DNA of 64,000 nucleotides from Actinomycetota bacterium (GTDB lineage: Bacteria; Actinomycetota; Geothermincolia; Geothermincolales; RBG-13-55-18). The stretch covers positions 1-64,000 of the forward strand of contig JABLXL010000003.1 in assembly GCA_013178005.1 (NCBI GenBank), written 5' to 3'. Below are positions 16,526 through 26,662 of this stretch, piece after piece. The number at the start of each line of letters is the position of its first letter. The stretch's first letter is position 1. The notes beneath the pieces were generated by a model. The model searched no databases. It saw only the letters and a program-made list of their open reading frames with translations, and was not told the origin of the DNA. The translations under genes were made by a program, and so were the position numbers.

Positions 16526-17836
16526 ATGGAGAGAAAATTCGCCCTGCTCACCTTCGGGTGCCAGATGAACATCCACGACTCGGAACGCGTCGCGGGCCTG
16601 CTGGAGCGGGAGGGATGGGTGGAAACGGAGCCCGAGAGCGCCGATGCCGTCATCCTCATCACCTGCTGCGTGCGGGAGAGCGCGGAGCGCAAGCTCTACG
16701 CCAGGCTGGCCGGTCTGAGGACAGTCAAGGAGAAAGGCGCCGTTATCGCCGTGGGCGGCTGCCTGGCCCAGAAGGAGGGCGAGCGGCTTCGCGAAAGGGC
16801 ACCGCACGTCGATCTCGTCTTCGGCACCCACCGGTACCCCGGGATCGCTTCCCTCCTCGAGAAAGCGGCTCGAGGCGCCGTGTGCTCCACCTCCATGGAC
16901 GGGTTGAGCCTGCGGGGGCTTCCCTGCAGGAAGAGGGAGGGCTTCCGGTGCTGGGTGACCATCACCAATGGCTGCGACAACTTCTGCACCTACTGCGTGG
17001 TTCCCTACGTGAGAGGAAGGGAAATGAGTCGTCCCCTCGAGGAGGTCCTGGAGGAGGTGGGCGCACATGTGGCCGGCGGAGCAAGGGAGGTGAACCTCCT
17101 GGGCCAGAACGTCGATTCCTACCGGCGCAAGGAGGAGGGGCGCAGCCGTTTCGCCGACCTGCTCAGGATCCTGGGCTCCTCTTTTCCCGGAGTATGGCTG
17201 CGCTTCACCACCTCGCACCCCAGGGACTTCGACCTGGAGGTGATGCGGGCCATAGCCGAAACGCCCGGGGTCTGCGAATACGTGCATCTCCCCGTGCAGG
17301 CAGGATCCGACCGCGTGCTGGAAGCCATGGGGCGGGGTTACGGTAGGGACGAGTACCTCGAAAAGGCCTTGGCGCTGAGGCGCGAGGTGGTGGACGTGGC
17401 GCTCTCCACCGACATCATGGTGGGATTTCCGGGCGAGAGTGAAGAGGATTTCCTGGCCACCCTGGAGCTGGTGGAGGCATGCCGTTTCGAAACCGCCTAC
17501 ACTTTCGTTTTCAACCCGCGTCCTGGCACCCCGGCGGCGTTGCTCGGGGATGACGTCCCACCCGAGGTCAAGCGGGACCGCATGGCGAGGCTTACCGAGC
17601 TGACCAGGCGCCTGACCGCCCAGGCCTTGCTCGCGGAGGTGGGGAGGGAACGCGAGGCGCTGGTGCACGGTCCCAGCCGCAGGGATTCCGGTTTCTGGGT
17701 CGCCCGCACGCGAAAAAACTTCCCGGTGCATTTCCAGCGTAGCGTTGAGGACCTGACCGGAAGACTGGTGCGCGTACGCGTGACAGGGGCGGGAAGCTGG
17801 AGCCTGCGGGGGAGGCTGGTTGAGGTACTGGGCTGA
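16526..17836 (+). CDS. miaB: tRNA-2-methylthio-N6-dimethylallyladenosine synthase MiaB
   Basis: A 436-aa radical-SAM methylthiotransferase that adds the ms2 group to i6A37 of tRNA. The N-terminal UPF0004 domain has the first cluster cysteines (TFGCQMNIHDSE, LITCCVRESAE and VGGCLAQ). The radical SAM motif CDNFCTYC is near residue 151, and a C-terminal TRAM domain ends the protein (GRLVRVRVTGAGSWSLRG). It works downstream of MiaA, encoded nearby at 19466-20428; both are on the plus strand with the MEMO/AMMECR1 pair between. Confidence 0.95.
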   Translation: MERKFALLTFGCQMNIHDSERVAGLLEREGWVETEPESADAVILITCCVRESAERKLYARLAGLRTVKEKGAVIAVGGCLAQKEGERLRERAPHVDLVFGTHRYPGIASLLEKAARGAVCSTSMDGLSLRGLPCRKREGFRCWVTITNGCDNFCTYCVVPYVRGREMSRPLEEVLEEVGAHVAGGAREVNLLGQNVDSYRRKEEGRSRFADLLRILGSSFPGVWLRFTTSHPRDFDLEVMRAIAETPGVCEYVHLPVQAGSDRVLEAMGRGYGRDEYLEKALALRREVVDVALSTDIMVGFPGESEEDFLATLELVEACRFETAYTFVFNPRPGTPAALLGDDVPPEVKRDRMARLTELTRRLTAQALLAEVGREREALVHGPSRRDSGFWVARTRKNFPVHFQRSVEDLTGRLVRVRVTGAGSWSLRGRLVEVLG

Positions 17837-18069
17837 GAAAACGGAAAGAGCGCCAGCAGCAAACCAACGATATATCAGCTTTTATAAACCGTTTTTCGCG
17901 CAGGGTGCTGATAAACGGAAAGGCCTCAAGCAGCGATTCGATGACATGATCACGTTTTCCCAATTGGATGCCTGGGTATGTTATAGACGAAAATCAGCGT
18001 GCATATGGCGCTTATATGAAAACGGGTCGCGGAAGCTCGTTTAGCGACCCTGATCGCGGAGGTGATCAT

Positions 18070-18903
18070 ATGGCCACGAGCCAGGGAATGTCGGCGGGAT
18101 GTATCGTGCCCCATCCGCCGCTGTTGATTCCCGACATCGGCGGGCGCGACCTCGAGAAGGTGCGCTCCACCTACCGGGCCATGGAGGAGCTGGCGCGCAG
18201 GATAGCCGGGATGGCGCCCCAGGTGATGGTAATGATCTCGCCGCATACCCCGATGTACCGCGACGCCTTCACCGTCAAGGGCTCGCCCGAGATGAGCGGA
18301 AGCTTCGCGGCTTTCGGGCAGCCGCGCGTGCGCATCTCCAAGCGCAACGACCTCGAGCTGGTGGATACACTGCTGGGCGTTGCGGAGGGGGAGGGGATCC
18401 CCCTGGTGCGGGCCACCTCGCAGGCCTCGCGCTGGCTCGAGGGCAGCGAGGAACTCGACCACGGCCTGCTGGTGCCCCTCTACTTCCTGGACCAGGCCTT
18501 TGAGACCCCCATCATCTCCCTCTCCATATCTGGACTTTCCTACCGAGACCATTTCGACCTGGGCCGCGCGGCCGCCATGGCGTGCGAGGAGCTGGGGCGC
18601 AAGGCGGTGTTCGTCGCCAGCGGCGACCTTTCGCACCGGCTGCTCAAGGGGGCGCCGGCGGGTTACAGCCCGCGGGGTCAGGAATTCGACGCCCGCATCC
18701 GCGAACTCGCGGAGAGCGGAGACTTCGACTCACTCTACTCGATCCCCGAGAACCTGGTGGAGGAGGCGGGCGAATGCGGCTTCCGCTCCATCCACGCCAT
18801 GTGGGGAGCCCTGAAAGACGGTCGCCTGAAGAACGAGGTACTCTCCTACGAAGGGCCCTTCGGGGTCGGCTACCTGGTATCGCTGCATGTGCGCGACCAA
18901 TAG
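18070..18903 (+). CDS. MEMO1-like protein (AmmeMemoRadiSam system protein B)
   Basis: A 277-aa protein of the MEMO family, related in fold to class III extradiol dioxygenases. Characteristic segments are [15 protein letters not shown] at the N-terminus, [13 protein letters not shown], and [20 protein letters not shown] with the conserved GDxSH. The ATG at 18070 has GGAGGTG directly upstream; the in-frame ATG at 17968 is rejected for lack of one. It is followed 13 bp later by the AMMECR1 gene. The third member usually found with them, a radical SAM protein, is not adjacent here. The reaction of the system is not established. Confidence 0.88.
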   Translation: MATSQGMSAGCIVPHPPLLIPDIGGRDLEKVRSTYRAMEELARRIAGMAPQVMVMISPHTPMYRDAFTVKGSPEMSGSFAAFGQPRVRISKRNDLELVDTLLGVAEGEGIPLVRATSQASRWLEGSEELDHGLLVPLYFLDQAFETPIISLSISGLSYRDHFDLGRAAAMACEELGRKAVFVASGDLSHRLLKGAPAGYSPRGQEFDARIRELAESGDFDSLYSIPENLVEEAGECGFRSIHAMWGALKDGRLKNEVLSYEGPFGVGYLVSLHVRDQ

Positions 18904-18916
18904 GAGGTGTTTTCCC

Positions 18917-19456
18917 GTGAAGGAAGATGCTGCGCCGGCAACCGAGAGCCCTCATGTGAGACTGGCGCGGGCCGCCATCGAAGCATGGGTGAAGGAAGGA
19001 CGGAGGCTGCGGGCAAAGGAAGTGGGAGACCTGGGGCGCGAGCTCGAGGATAGGGCGGCCGCTTTCGTCAGCCTGAAAAAGCGCGGCCAGTTGCGGGGCT
19101 GCATCGGCACCTTCCAACCCTGTTACGAGAACCTGGCGGAGGAAATCGTCAGCAACGCCATAAGTGCCGCCACGCGCGATCCCCGTTTTCCGCCCGTGTC
19201 CCCGGACGAGATCCCCGAGCTTGATATAAGCGTGGACGTGCTTAGCGAACCGGAGCCCGTGGACGACATCTCATCCCTCGACCCAAAGCGCTATGGGGTC
19301 ATCGTCAAGAGGGGAGGCAGGATAGGGCTCCTGCTCCCCGATCTCGAAGGGGTGGACAGCGCGGAGCAGCAGATAGAGATCGCCCGCGCCAAGGCAGGGA
19401 TAGGCGCGCACGAGCCCATCCAGCTATACCGCTTCACCGTGACCAGGCATCATTGA
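18917..19456 (+). CDS. AMMECR1 domain protein (AmmeMemoRadiSam system protein A)
   Basis: A 179-aa protein with the AMMECR1 signature around [20 protein letters not shown] and the [19 protein letters not shown] block. The invariant RGCIG stretch suggests a conserved Cys-containing functional site. The start is GTG 18917 with AGGAGGT (18903-18909) overlapping the stop of the MEMO gene, so the two are coupled. AMMECR1 and MEMO proteins recur together across bacteria and archaea; their activity is unknown. Confidence 0.88.
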   Translation: MKEDAAPATESPHVRLARAAIEAWVKEGRRLRAKEVGDLGRELEDRAAAFVSLKKRGQLRGCIGTFQPCYENLAEEIVSNAISAATRDPRFPPVSPDEIPELDISVDVLSEPEPVDDISSLDPKRYGVIVKRGGRIGLLLPDLEGVDSAEQQIEIARAKAGIGAHEPIQLYRFTVTRHH

Positions 19457-19465
19457 CGGGATCGC

Positions 19466-20428
19466 ATGTTCGGCACACATGGCAAGATCTCGATCGCGGC
19501 CATCCTCGGCCCCACCGCGGTGGGAAAAAGCAGGGTCGCCGTTGAGCTGGCCTCCATGCTTCCCCTGGAGATCATCTCCGTGGATTCCATGCAGGTTTAC
19601 CGGGGCATGGATATCGGGACGGCGAAGCCGGACGAGGAGCAGCGCCGCCGCGCGGTTCACCACATGATCGACGTGGTCGACCCGTGGCGCGATTACTCGG
19701 TAGCCCTTTTCCAGGAGGAAGCCAGGAGAGCGGCCGAGGAAATCGCCGCGCGGGGAAACCTGCCCCTGCTGGTGGGGGGAACGGGGCTCTACTTCGAAGC
19801 GGTGGTTTTCGACCTGCGTTTTCCACCCGGCGGGTCCGACGGCAGGCTGCGGCGCGACATCGAGGAATGGGCACACCGGGACCCCGAAGGGCTTCGCGCA
19901 AGTCTCGCTGAGGTGGACCCCGAGTTCGCGCGCGGCGAGGGCATGGGGAACCTGCGCCGGATGGTCAGGGCCATGGAGGTCTACCGGCTCACCGGCAGAC
20001 CTTTTTCCTCCTTCCAGGTCAAGAGGGGAGGGCAGCGGCCCCTCTACCGTTACGCGGGAGTGGTCCTCACCATGCCTCGGGAGGAGCTGTACCGTCGCAT
20101 AGACATGCGCGTGGATGAGATGTTCTCGGCCGGCCTGGTCGAGGAGGTGCGGAGCCTGCTGTCCGGGGGCGGCCTTTCGCGCACCGCGGCGCAAGCGCTG
20201 GGATACCGCGAGGTGATCGAGCACCTTGACAGGGGGGTAACCCTCGAGGAAACTATCACTAACGTCAAGCGGAGGTCCCGGAATTACGCCAAGCGCCAGC
20301 TCACCTGGTTCAGGCGCATCCCGGGGCTGTTGTGGTTAGAGGTGGGGGGGGATCGAGACCGCGCCGGGGACCGCGGCGTGGCGCTAAGGATCCGCGACCA
20401 TCTCCTGAGCGAACTCGCCCCGCGGTGA
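19466..20428 (+). CDS. miaA: tRNA dimethylallyltransferase MiaA
   Basis: A 320-aa enzyme that transfers the dimethylallyl group from DMAPP to A37 of tRNAs reading UNN codons. The P-loop GPTAVGKS is at about residues 15-22, followed by SVDSMQVYRGMDIGTAKP. HHMIDVVDP, the GGTGLYFEAV loop and the C-terminal RNYAKRQLTWFRR motif complete the family pattern. It begins 9 bp after the AMMECR1 stop and provides the substrate for the MiaB encoded upstream. Confidence 0.95.
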   Translation: MFGTHGKISIAAILGPTAVGKSRVAVELASMLPLEIISVDSMQVYRGMDIGTAKPDEEQRRRAVHHMIDVVDPWRDYSVALFQEEARRAAEEIAARGNLPLLVGGTGLYFEAVVFDLRFPPGGSDGRLRRDIEEWAHRDPEGLRASLAEVDPEFARGEGMGNLRRMVRAMEVYRLTGRPFSSFQVKRGGQRPLYRYAGVVLTMPREELYRRIDMRVDEMFSAGLVEEVRSLLSGGGLSRTAAQALGYREVIEHLDRGVTLEETITNVKRRSRNYAKRQLTWFRRIPGLLWLEVGGDRDRAGDRGVALRIRDHLLSELAPR

Positions 20429-20504
20429 AGGCCGCGCGATTTTACCCGCGGATCAAGGGTCCCCGCTTCCGTCGCTGAAAGGAGCGTCCATCGGCGGTGA
20501 TGAG

Positions 20505-21362
20505 ATGAGGTTTTTCAAGTATCACGGCACCGGCAACGACTTCGTGGTCCTGGACCGGCTCTCGGGAGGACCCCTGCCCTCGCCCGAGGAAGTGGAGGCG
20601 TGGTGCAGGAGGCACACGGGCATCGGGGCTGACGGCGTGATCTGCGCCTGCCCTCCCGTCGCGGGCGGCGACGCCCGCATGTGCATCTTCAACGCTGACG
20701 GCTCGGAGGCGGAGATGTGCGGGAACGGCATCCGCTGCCTGGCCAGGTTCCTCTACGAGCATGCGGGGATAAAGAAAAACGAGATGCTTATCGAGACCGC
20801 CGCGGGCTCCAAGAGTCTATCCCTCAGCGTGGAAGCCGGAGAAGTGCGGGAAGTGGAAGTTGACATGGGGGCGCCGGAGCTGGCGGCCCCGGATCTCCCG
20901 GCCTCCGACGATCCCGCGAACCGCCCCGGGGTGGTTTCCATCTCCGGAATCCCGGAGGGACCAGTCGATGCCTTTTGCGTTTCCATGGGAAACCCGCATT
21001 GCGTGATCGTGGTGGATGACGTCTCCCAAGCGCCCGTATCCACCCTGGGTCCGGCCATCGAGAGGCACCGGCTTTTTCCCCGCCGCGTAAACGTTGAGTT
21101 CGTCGAGGTTACGGGCGAGGGCCGGCTTAAAGTCAGGGTATGGGAACGGGGGGTAGGGGAGACGCAGGCTTGCGGGACCGGCGCCTGCGCGGCGGCGGTG
21201 GCGGCGGTCAACCTTGACAGGTGCTCTTTTCCCGTGCACGTTGCTCTGCCCGGCGGAACCCTGGTCATCTCTGTTGACCAACACGGGCATGTTCTAATGA
21301 GGGGTCCAGCGGTAGAGGTCTTCCGCGGAGAGCTCACTTCGAGGCGCGGGAAGGAGCGATAG
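20505..21362 (+). CDS. dapF: Diaminopimelate epimerase
   Basis: A 285-aa epimerase converting LL- to meso-diaminopimelate for lysine and peptidoglycan. Both catalytic cysteines are present: NADGSEAEMCGNGIRC (Cys near residue 72) and TQACGTGACA (near 222). The start MRFFKYHGTGNDFVV is typical. It is followed by the LL-DAP aminotransferase gene 30 bp later, giving two consecutive steps of the short DapL pathway. Confidence 0.96.
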   Translation: MRFFKYHGTGNDFVVLDRLSGGPLPSPEEVEAWCRRHTGIGADGVICACPPVAGGDARMCIFNADGSEAEMCGNGIRCLARFLYEHAGIKKNEMLIETAAGSKSLSLSVEAGEVREVEVDMGAPELAAPDLPASDDPANRPGVVSISGIPEGPVDAFCVSMGNPHCVIVVDDVSQAPVSTLGPAIERHRLFPRRVNVEFVEVTGEGRLKVRVWERGVGETQACGTGACAAAVAAVNLDRCSFPVHVALPGGTLVISVDQHGHVLMRGPAVEVFRGELTSRRGKER

Positions 21363-21392
21363 GAAGCGACGCGAGAGGAAAGGGGAGGAGAT

Positions 21393-22553
21393 TTGAAGGT
21401 CGCGAAAAGAATTGAGGAGCTTCCGCCCTATCTCTTCGCCGAGATCGACAGGCGCATCGAGGAGAAGCGCTCCCAGGGCGTGGACGTGATCAACTTCGGT
21501 GTGGGTGACCCGGACCTGCCCACTCCCCCGCATATCGTGGAAACGCTATGCCGGGAAGCGGAACGGCCCGAAAACCACCGCTATCCTTCCTACCGCGGCA
21601 TGGCGCGTTTCCGCCGGGCGGCAGCGGAGTGGTTCGCCAGACGCTTCGGGGTGGAACTCGACGCCGAGAGCGAGGTTCTCGCCCTCATCGGGTCCAAGGA
21701 GGGAATTGCCCACCTTCCCATGGCCTTGCTGGACCCCGGGGACGTCGCCCTGGTGCCGGATCCCGCGTATCCCGTATACCGCACTTCCGTGATCTTCTGC
21801 GGCGGCACGCCGGTGTTGATGCCCCTCGTGGAGGAGGAGGGTTTCCTGCCCCGGCTGCGTGATATTCCCGATGAGGTCTGGCACAGGGCGGAGATGATCT
21901 TCCTCAACTACCCCAACAATCCCACCGCCGCGGTTGCCGGGCGCGATTTCCTCGAGGAGCTGGCGCATTACGCCCGCAAGCACCAAGTGGTCATAGCCCA
22001 CGACCTCGCCTATTCCGAGATAACCTACGACGGTTACGTGGCGCCCTCGCTGCTGGAGATCCCCGGGGCGAAGGAAATCGCGGTGGAGTTCCACTCCCTC
22101 TCCAAGACCTACAACATGACCGGATGGCGCGTCGGTTTCGCGGTGGGAGGAAGGGAGCTGATATCCGCGTTCGCCGCGGTCAAGGAGAACATCGATTCCG
22201 GCGTCTTCAACGCCGTGCAGCTCGCTGCGGTCTCCGCGCTTGAGGGCCCTCAGGATTGCGTGGAGCGCAACCGTGAGGTCTACCGCCGCAGGCGGGACAT
22301 GCTGGTTGAAGGGCTGCGCTCCATCGGCTGGCGCGTCGAGCCTCCCGTGGCCACCCTCTACCTCTGGATGAAGGTCCCGGAGGGTTACGACTCGAGCGCT
22401 TTCGCCGGGGAGCTCCTGGAGAAGGCCGAGGTGGTGGTGGCACCCGGCTCCGCTTACGGCGAGCGCGGTGAGGGGTACGTGCGCTTTTCCCTGACTATCC
22501 CAGACCAACGCATCAGGGAGGGCGTAGAGCGCATGAAAAGGGCGTTTTCCTGA
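21393..22553 (+). CDS. dapL: LL-diaminopimelate aminotransferase-type PLP enzyme
   Basis: A 386-aa class I aminotransferase. [15 protein letters not shown] near the N-terminus, [10 protein letters not shown] (substrate/PLP contact), and the PLP lysine in [19 protein letters not shown] (near residue 237) fit the LL-DAP aminotransferase subfamily; the adjacent dapF strengthens the assignment. It converts tetrahydrodipicolinate directly to LL-DAP with glutamate. The start is TTG 21393 after GGGGAGGAG. Broader aromatic or aspartate aminotransferase activity cannot be excluded from sequence alone. Confidence 0.85.
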   Translation: MKVAKRIEELPPYLFAEIDRRIEEKRSQGVDVINFGVGDPDLPTPPHIVETLCREAERPENHRYPSYRGMARFRRAAAEWFARRFGVELDAESEVLALIGSKEGIAHLPMALLDPGDVALVPDPAYPVYRTSVIFCGGTPVLMPLVEEEGFLPRLRDIPDEVWHRAEMIFLNYPNNPTAAVAGRDFLEELAHYARKHQVVIAHDLAYSEITYDGYVAPSLLEIPGAKEIAVEFHSLSKTYNMTGWRVGFAVGGRELISAFAAVKENIDSGVFNAVQLAAVSALEGPQDCVERNREVYRRRRDMLVEGLRSIGWRVEPPVATLYLWMKVPEGYDSSAFAGELLEKAEVVVAPGSAYGERGEGYVRFSLTIPDQRIREGVERMKRAFS

Positions 22554-22567
22554 TTAACCGGGAGGCG

Positions 22568-23860
22568 GTGCTGAAGGGCATGGGAAGGGGGGTCGATCCT
22601 CCAGCGCAGGAAGACGGCGAGCGGCCGGAGAGGGCCGTCCTGGTCGGTGTGCGCTGGGGGGACACCTCGGAGGAGGAGTTCGAGGAGAGCCTGGACGAGT
22701 TGCGCTCCTTGGCCTCAACCGCCGGCGCAGAGGTGGTGGAGACGGTGCGCCAGGCGCGGAGCAGGCCGGATCCGGCCACCCTGCTGGGAAAGGGCAAGCT
22801 CGACGAGCTGAAGGCGGCGGTGGGGTCCACAGCCGCGGACATGGTGATCTTTGACCAGGAGCTTTCCCCCTCTCAGCAACGCAACCTCGAAAGCTCCCTC
22901 GGCGTCAAAGTCCTTGACCGCACCGCCCTCATCCTCGACATCTTCGCCATTCACGCCCGCTCCAAGGAGGGAAAGGCGCAGGTGGAGTTGGCCCAGCTCC
23001 GATATTCCCTCACCAGGCTGACCGGGAAGGGCGTGGAGCTGAGCCGGCTAGGGGGCGGGATTGGAACCAGGGGCCCCGGCGAGACCCGGTTGGAGGTAGA
23101 CCGACGGCGCATCAACGCGCGTATAAAAACCCTGGAAAGGGAGTTGAGGGACCTCTCGCGTATCAGGAAATTGAAACGCAAACGCCGCGAGAGGCGCGCC
23201 ACCCCAACCTTTGCCCTGGTAGGATATACCAATGCAGGTAAATCGTCCCTCCTCAACGCGCTGACGGGCGCGGGTGTCAGGGTGGAGGACCAGCTCTTCT
23301 CGACCCTGGATCCGGTGACGCGCCGACTGGAGCTGCCCGGGAACCGCCGCGCTGTTATCACCGACACGGTGGGATTCATCAAACGCCTGCCCCACCAGTT
23401 GGTTGAATCCTTCAAGTCCACCCTGGAGGAAGTGGCTGAGGCGGACGTGCTGGTGCACGTCATCGATTCCGCATCTCCCGCTTTGCCGGAGAGGATAAGC
23501 GCGGTGGAGCAAGTCCTGGAGGAGATCGGTGCGGGGGATATACCGGCCATTAAGGTCCTTAACAAGGCCGACCTGCTGGGTGAGCGCGATAGAAAAGACC
23601 TCTTCCGGACCGTCTCGGGAGGCATCCTCGTCTCCACCGTTACCGGCGAAGGCCTGCCGCAGCTGCGCGCGCGCATGGCGGCATACCTCCAGCCTTCACG
23701 CATGTTCCGGATGTTGCTCCCTTTCGAAAAAGGGGAGATGCTCGCCGCGCTCTACCGCTCCGGACGTATACTGGAGATGGATGAAGGGGAGAGAGGATAC
23801 CTCGTCACCGTGGAACTGCCGGAAAGCATGGCGCACCGCTACTCGCCATACGTTATTTGA
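22568..23860 (+). CDS. hflX: GTPase HflX
   Basis: A 430-aa ribosome-associated GTPase that can split stalled 70S ribosomes. The N-terminal HflX domain has the [15 protein letters not shown] and [15 protein letters not shown] motifs, then the [19 protein letters not shown] linker. The G domain has G1 [12 protein letters not shown] (near 218), G3 DTVGFI and G4 NKADL. A GTG at 22568 follows GGAGG closely; an ATG at 22580 is the alternative start. It is the last gene of the plus-strand run from recA. Confidence 0.93.
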   Translation: MLKGMGRGVDPPAQEDGERPERAVLVGVRWGDTSEEEFEESLDELRSLASTAGAEVVETVRQARSRPDPATLLGKGKLDELKAAVGSTAADMVIFDQELSPSQQRNLESSLGVKVLDRTALILDIFAIHARSKEGKAQVELAQLRYSLTRLTGKGVELSRLGGGIGTRGPGETRLEVDRRRINARIKTLERELRDLSRIRKLKRKRRERRATPTFALVGYTNAGKSSLLNALTGAGVRVEDQLFSTLDPVTRRLELPGNRRAVITDTVGFIKRLPHQLVESFKSTLEEVAEADVLVHVIDSASPALPERISAVEQVLEEIGAGDIPAIKVLNKADLLGERDRKDLFRTVSGGILVSTVTGEGLPQLRARMAAYLQPSRMFRMLLPFEKGEMLAALYRSGRILEMDEGERGYLVTVELPESMAHRYSPYVI

Positions 23861-24258
23861 ACCTGCGAGTAGGGGCGTTCACCGTATCTGAGAACCGGGG
23901 CCGGGATTATGCGGCATAGTCATATTCCTCCGGTGCGGGCGCGTCCGCGCCAGCGCTCCGGTCAGGGTCCGGGACATGGGATAGGGAGGTAACTCGGCCT
24001 TTCCCGCACATTCTGGGCACGGAGAAGCGCAGGGGGAATTTTCTTCATGGCCAGGTGATATGAGGAAACCGAGGCGTCGCCCGACGCGGCGCGGCGTCTC
24101 GTCCTCACGGGATGCTAATATAAGTCTAGTTTGGTTTTCGGGCAAGGCGTCGCTTCGATGGCAAGTGTTTGGGATGCCCAACAAGCCGCATGTTCCACGG
24201 AGTGCGCGCGAGGGGCTGGCGACGGCCGTGCACAAGGCGGCGGTCTCGAAGGCAGGCT
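23861..24258. other. Intergenic region without recognisable genes
   Basis: About 400 bp between hflX and the GGDEF gene. Short open frames exist but have no ribosome sites or protein-like composition. No tRNA, strong promoter or terminator is seen. Confidence 0.5.
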
Positions 24259-26358
24259 ATGATCGGTCGGAACATGAGCGTAGCAAATGAGGGGGCACTG
24301 GATCCCCGCGGGCGGGAGACCGTATTACGCGTGGCTTTCATGCTCCTGATCCTGGGGCTGGCGCACCTTGACCGCTTCGGCGTGGACCTGGGGGCGGAAG
24401 TAAGGTACGCCCCGCTGTACGCGCTGGGCGCTGCCTACCTAATCTTCTCGGTGATAACCTACTACCTATACGAGACGCTGGGGCTCAAAGGCTCCTTGCG
24501 AGCCATCACCGGGGCGGCGGACATCGCCTTTTTCTGTGCCGCCCTGCATTTCTGCGGAGGCGTGGAAAGCTACCTCTTCCTCTTGTTGGGCGTCGCTCCC
24601 CTCATTGGAGGCATATACGATGGCTTCAGGGGAGCCCTTTACGCCTTCGTCTTATGCGCCCTCGGTTATGGCGTGGTGGCCCTACTGGACCCCTCGCATC
24701 CCGGTGGATACGAGCTAGCGCAGGCGCTCGCTTTCCGCTACGCTTACCTCGCGGGCGCCACGTCCGTGAACCTCTTCGTCATCGACCTGCTCCTCAAGGA
24801 CCGCAAGCGCTTGAAGGTCTTCTACGAGATAAGCGTCAGCTCGAGTAAGAGCCCCGCTCTTTACAACGTCCTCAAGGAGATAACCCAACGCCTGGCGGAA
24901 TTGACCAGGGCGGAGGTGGCCATGATCTTCCTTCACAACGAGAAGACGGGGATGCTGGAGCCCCAGCAGCCCTCGCTGGGCCTGGACTTCATGGCCACCG
25001 GAAAGCTCAGGGTCAGGGTCGGCGATGCGGGGGCGCTCAGCGACTGCTTCCGGGAGGGGAGGGCCGTTCTTATCCCCCGCAGCCTCTCCAGGGACACCGC
25101 CATCGCCCCCTTCCACCCCTCCTACGAGGTATTCGACCTCATCGCCTGCCCCCTTGCCGCCAGGGGGAAGAGCATCGGGGTCCTGGTTCTCGCCAACAAA
25201 CTCAACCGGCGGGGTTTCGTGCGCCGCGACCTTGAGCTGTTGGAGCTCATATCCCCCCATGTCTCGGTGTTTCTGGATAACGCGCTCCTGTACCGGCGCA
25301 GCGAGGAGAAAGTCGCCCAGCTCACCAGCCTTATAAGGGTGGTTGACGTGATAAACACCGTCGCCAACCTCGACCAGCTCTATAACCTCGCGCTGGACGT
25401 CATCAGGGGGCTTTTCGCGGCGGAGAAGGCCCTTATAAACATCGCTGATTACGATACCGGCCTCCTGGAGACGGTGCGCAGCTTCGGCTTCAGCCAGGAC
25501 TACGTGAGCCGCCACCTGAGCCATCCCTTCGAGACCATCAGGGACTGTTATGTGCTCGGCAACGACGATGCCTACCTGTGCGGCGATCTCGCCACCGATA
25601 CCCGCTGCCCCAACATGGCTGTGGATCCCCAGACGCGCTCCGTCCTCTGTGTGCCCATCCGCTCGGGAAACAAGATCTACGGCATCCTGCACATGGCCAG
25701 TCGCTACCAGGATGCCTTCGACGACGAGGACGCCACCCTCGCCAAGGCCATCGGGGAACAGATCGGCATGGCGGTGGAAAGGGCGAGGCTGTTCGAGGAG
25801 ATCTCGCGCCTCGCCATCACCGACGAACTGACAGGCCTGTACAACATCCGCCACCTCAAGCGCGTGCTCGGCGAGGAAGTCAAACGCTCCCTGCGTTACG
25901 AGCGGCCCCTGTCCTTCATCATGCTGGATATCGATTTCTTCAAGAACTACAACGACCGCCATGGCCACCTCCGGGGGGACGAGGTGCTGCGCCTGCTGGC
26001 AGGCTTGCTGCAGCAGAACACGCGCGACGTGGACTCCGTCTTCCGCTACGGGGGAGAGGAGTTCTCCGTGATCATACCCGAAGTCGCCAAGCAGGAGTCG
26101 CTGGCCATGGCCGAGCGCATCAGGCGCGTGATCCAGGACTACGTCTTCCCGTACGAAGAGGATCAGCCGGGCGGAAACCTCACCGTGAGTATGGGAGTGG
26201 CCAGCCTTCCCGGGGATGCCTTCGACGCGGAAGAGCTGATCGACAAGGCCGACCGCGCCCTCTATCACGCCAAGCAGTCGGGGCGCAACCGCGTGTGCGC
26301 CTATGACGAGGACTCCGACTACACTTTGCCCCGCGCCCACGGATCGACCGAGGAGTGA
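24259..26358 (+). CDS. Membrane-anchored GAF-GAF-GGDEF diguanylate cyclase
   Basis: A 699-aa signalling enzyme predicted to make c-di-GMP. The N-terminal about 180 residues contain five or six membrane helices. Two GAF-like domains follow (about 215-365 and 375-520), then GGDEF from about 525. The active-site motif is GGEEF (near residue 597) and an RxxD inhibitory site (RDVD) lies exactly five residues before it, so product inhibition is expected. The A-site region LDIDFFKNYNDRHGH is intact. The start is ambiguous between ATG 24259 and ATG 24274; ribosome sites are weak. The RsiG-like protein at 32717 is a possible reader of its product (inference). Confidence 0.88.
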   Translation: MIGRNMSVANEGALDPRGRETVLRVAFMLLILGLAHLDRFGVDLGAEVRYAPLYALGAAYLIFSVITYYLYETLGLKGSLRAITGAADIAFFCAALHFCGGVESYLFLLLGVAPLIGGIYDGFRGALYAFVLCALGYGVVALLDPSHPGGYELAQALAFRYAYLAGATSVNLFVIDLLLKDRKRLKVFYEISVSSSKSPALYNVLKEITQRLAELTRAEVAMIFLHNEKTGMLEPQQPSLGLDFMATGKLRVRVGDAGALSDCFREGRAVLIPRSLSRDTAIAPFHPSYEVFDLIACPLAARGKSIGVLVLANKLNRRGFVRRDLELLELISPHVSVFLDNALLYRRSEEKVAQLTSLIRVVDVINTVANLDQLYNLALDVIRGLFAAEKALINIADYDTGLLETVRSFGFSQDYVSRHLSHPFETIRDCYVLGNDDAYLCGDLATDTRCPNMAVDPQTRSVLCVPIRSGNKIYGILHMASRYQDAFDDEDATLAKAIGEQIGMAVERARLFEEISRLAITDELTGLYNIRHLKRVLGEEVKRSLRYERPLSFIMLDIDFFKNYNDRHGHLRGDEVLRLLAGLLQQNTRDVDSVFRYGGEEFSVIIPEVAKQESLAMAERIRRVIQDYVFPYEEDQPGGNLTVSMGVASLPGDAFDAEELIDKADRALYHAKQSGRNRVCAYDEDSDYTLPRAHGSTEE

Positions 26359-26533
26359 CGCCACCCCCGGAATCAACGCGCGGCGCCTTTCGCGCCTGCG
26401 GTTATCATATATTGGAATGCCTTATACAGGTACCATTCTCTGCCATGAGGCCACACCGACACGCGATTTGATGAGGGAGGGATTTAAAAGATATTTTCCT
26501 GGAAAGTCGGCGCCGGCACTGGCCTCCTTCCCG

Positions 26534-26562
26534 TTGCAATGGATGGACGCGGCGGATAGAAT
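26534..26562 (+). promoter_or_regulatory. Promoter of tRNA-Pro
   Basis: TTGCAA (26534-26539), a 17-bp spacer and TAGAAT (26557-26562). The predicted transcription start is about 15 nt before the tRNA, an arrangement typical of stable-RNA genes. The preceding 175 bp after the GGDEF gene contain no gene. Confidence 0.6.
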
Positions 26563-26584
26563 TGAAGACTGTAGACGCGCCGAG

Positions 26585-26662
26585 CGGGATGTGGCGCAGC
26601 TTGGTTAGCGCGCTTGACTGGGGGTCAAGAGGTCGCCGGTTCAAATCCGGCCATCCCGACCA
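26585..26662 (+). tRNA. tRNA-Pro (anticodon GGG)
   Basis: A complete cloverleaf: acceptor CGGGATG pairing with CATCCCG, D arm GCGC...GCGC, anticodon stem CTTGA/TCAAG with loop CTGGGGG (anticodon GGG), and T arm GCCGG-TTCAAAT-CCGGC. The discriminator A is followed by an encoded CCA (26660-26662). It reads CCC/CCU proline codons. A weak GGGGC/GCCCC stem with three T (26671-26698) may end the transcript. Confidence 0.95.

Noticed and set aside
14921-17731. A 936-codon open frame on the minus strand
   Set aside because: It lies antisense to spoVS, the DUF948-like gene, the TIM-barrel gene and miaB, all of which have clear family motifs on the plus strand. Long antisense frames are expected in high-GC DNA.
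24169-24258. N-terminal extension of the GGDEF protein
   Set aside because: The extra 30 codons are Arg-rich and have no ribosome site; the membrane domain begins soon after the ATG at 24259.
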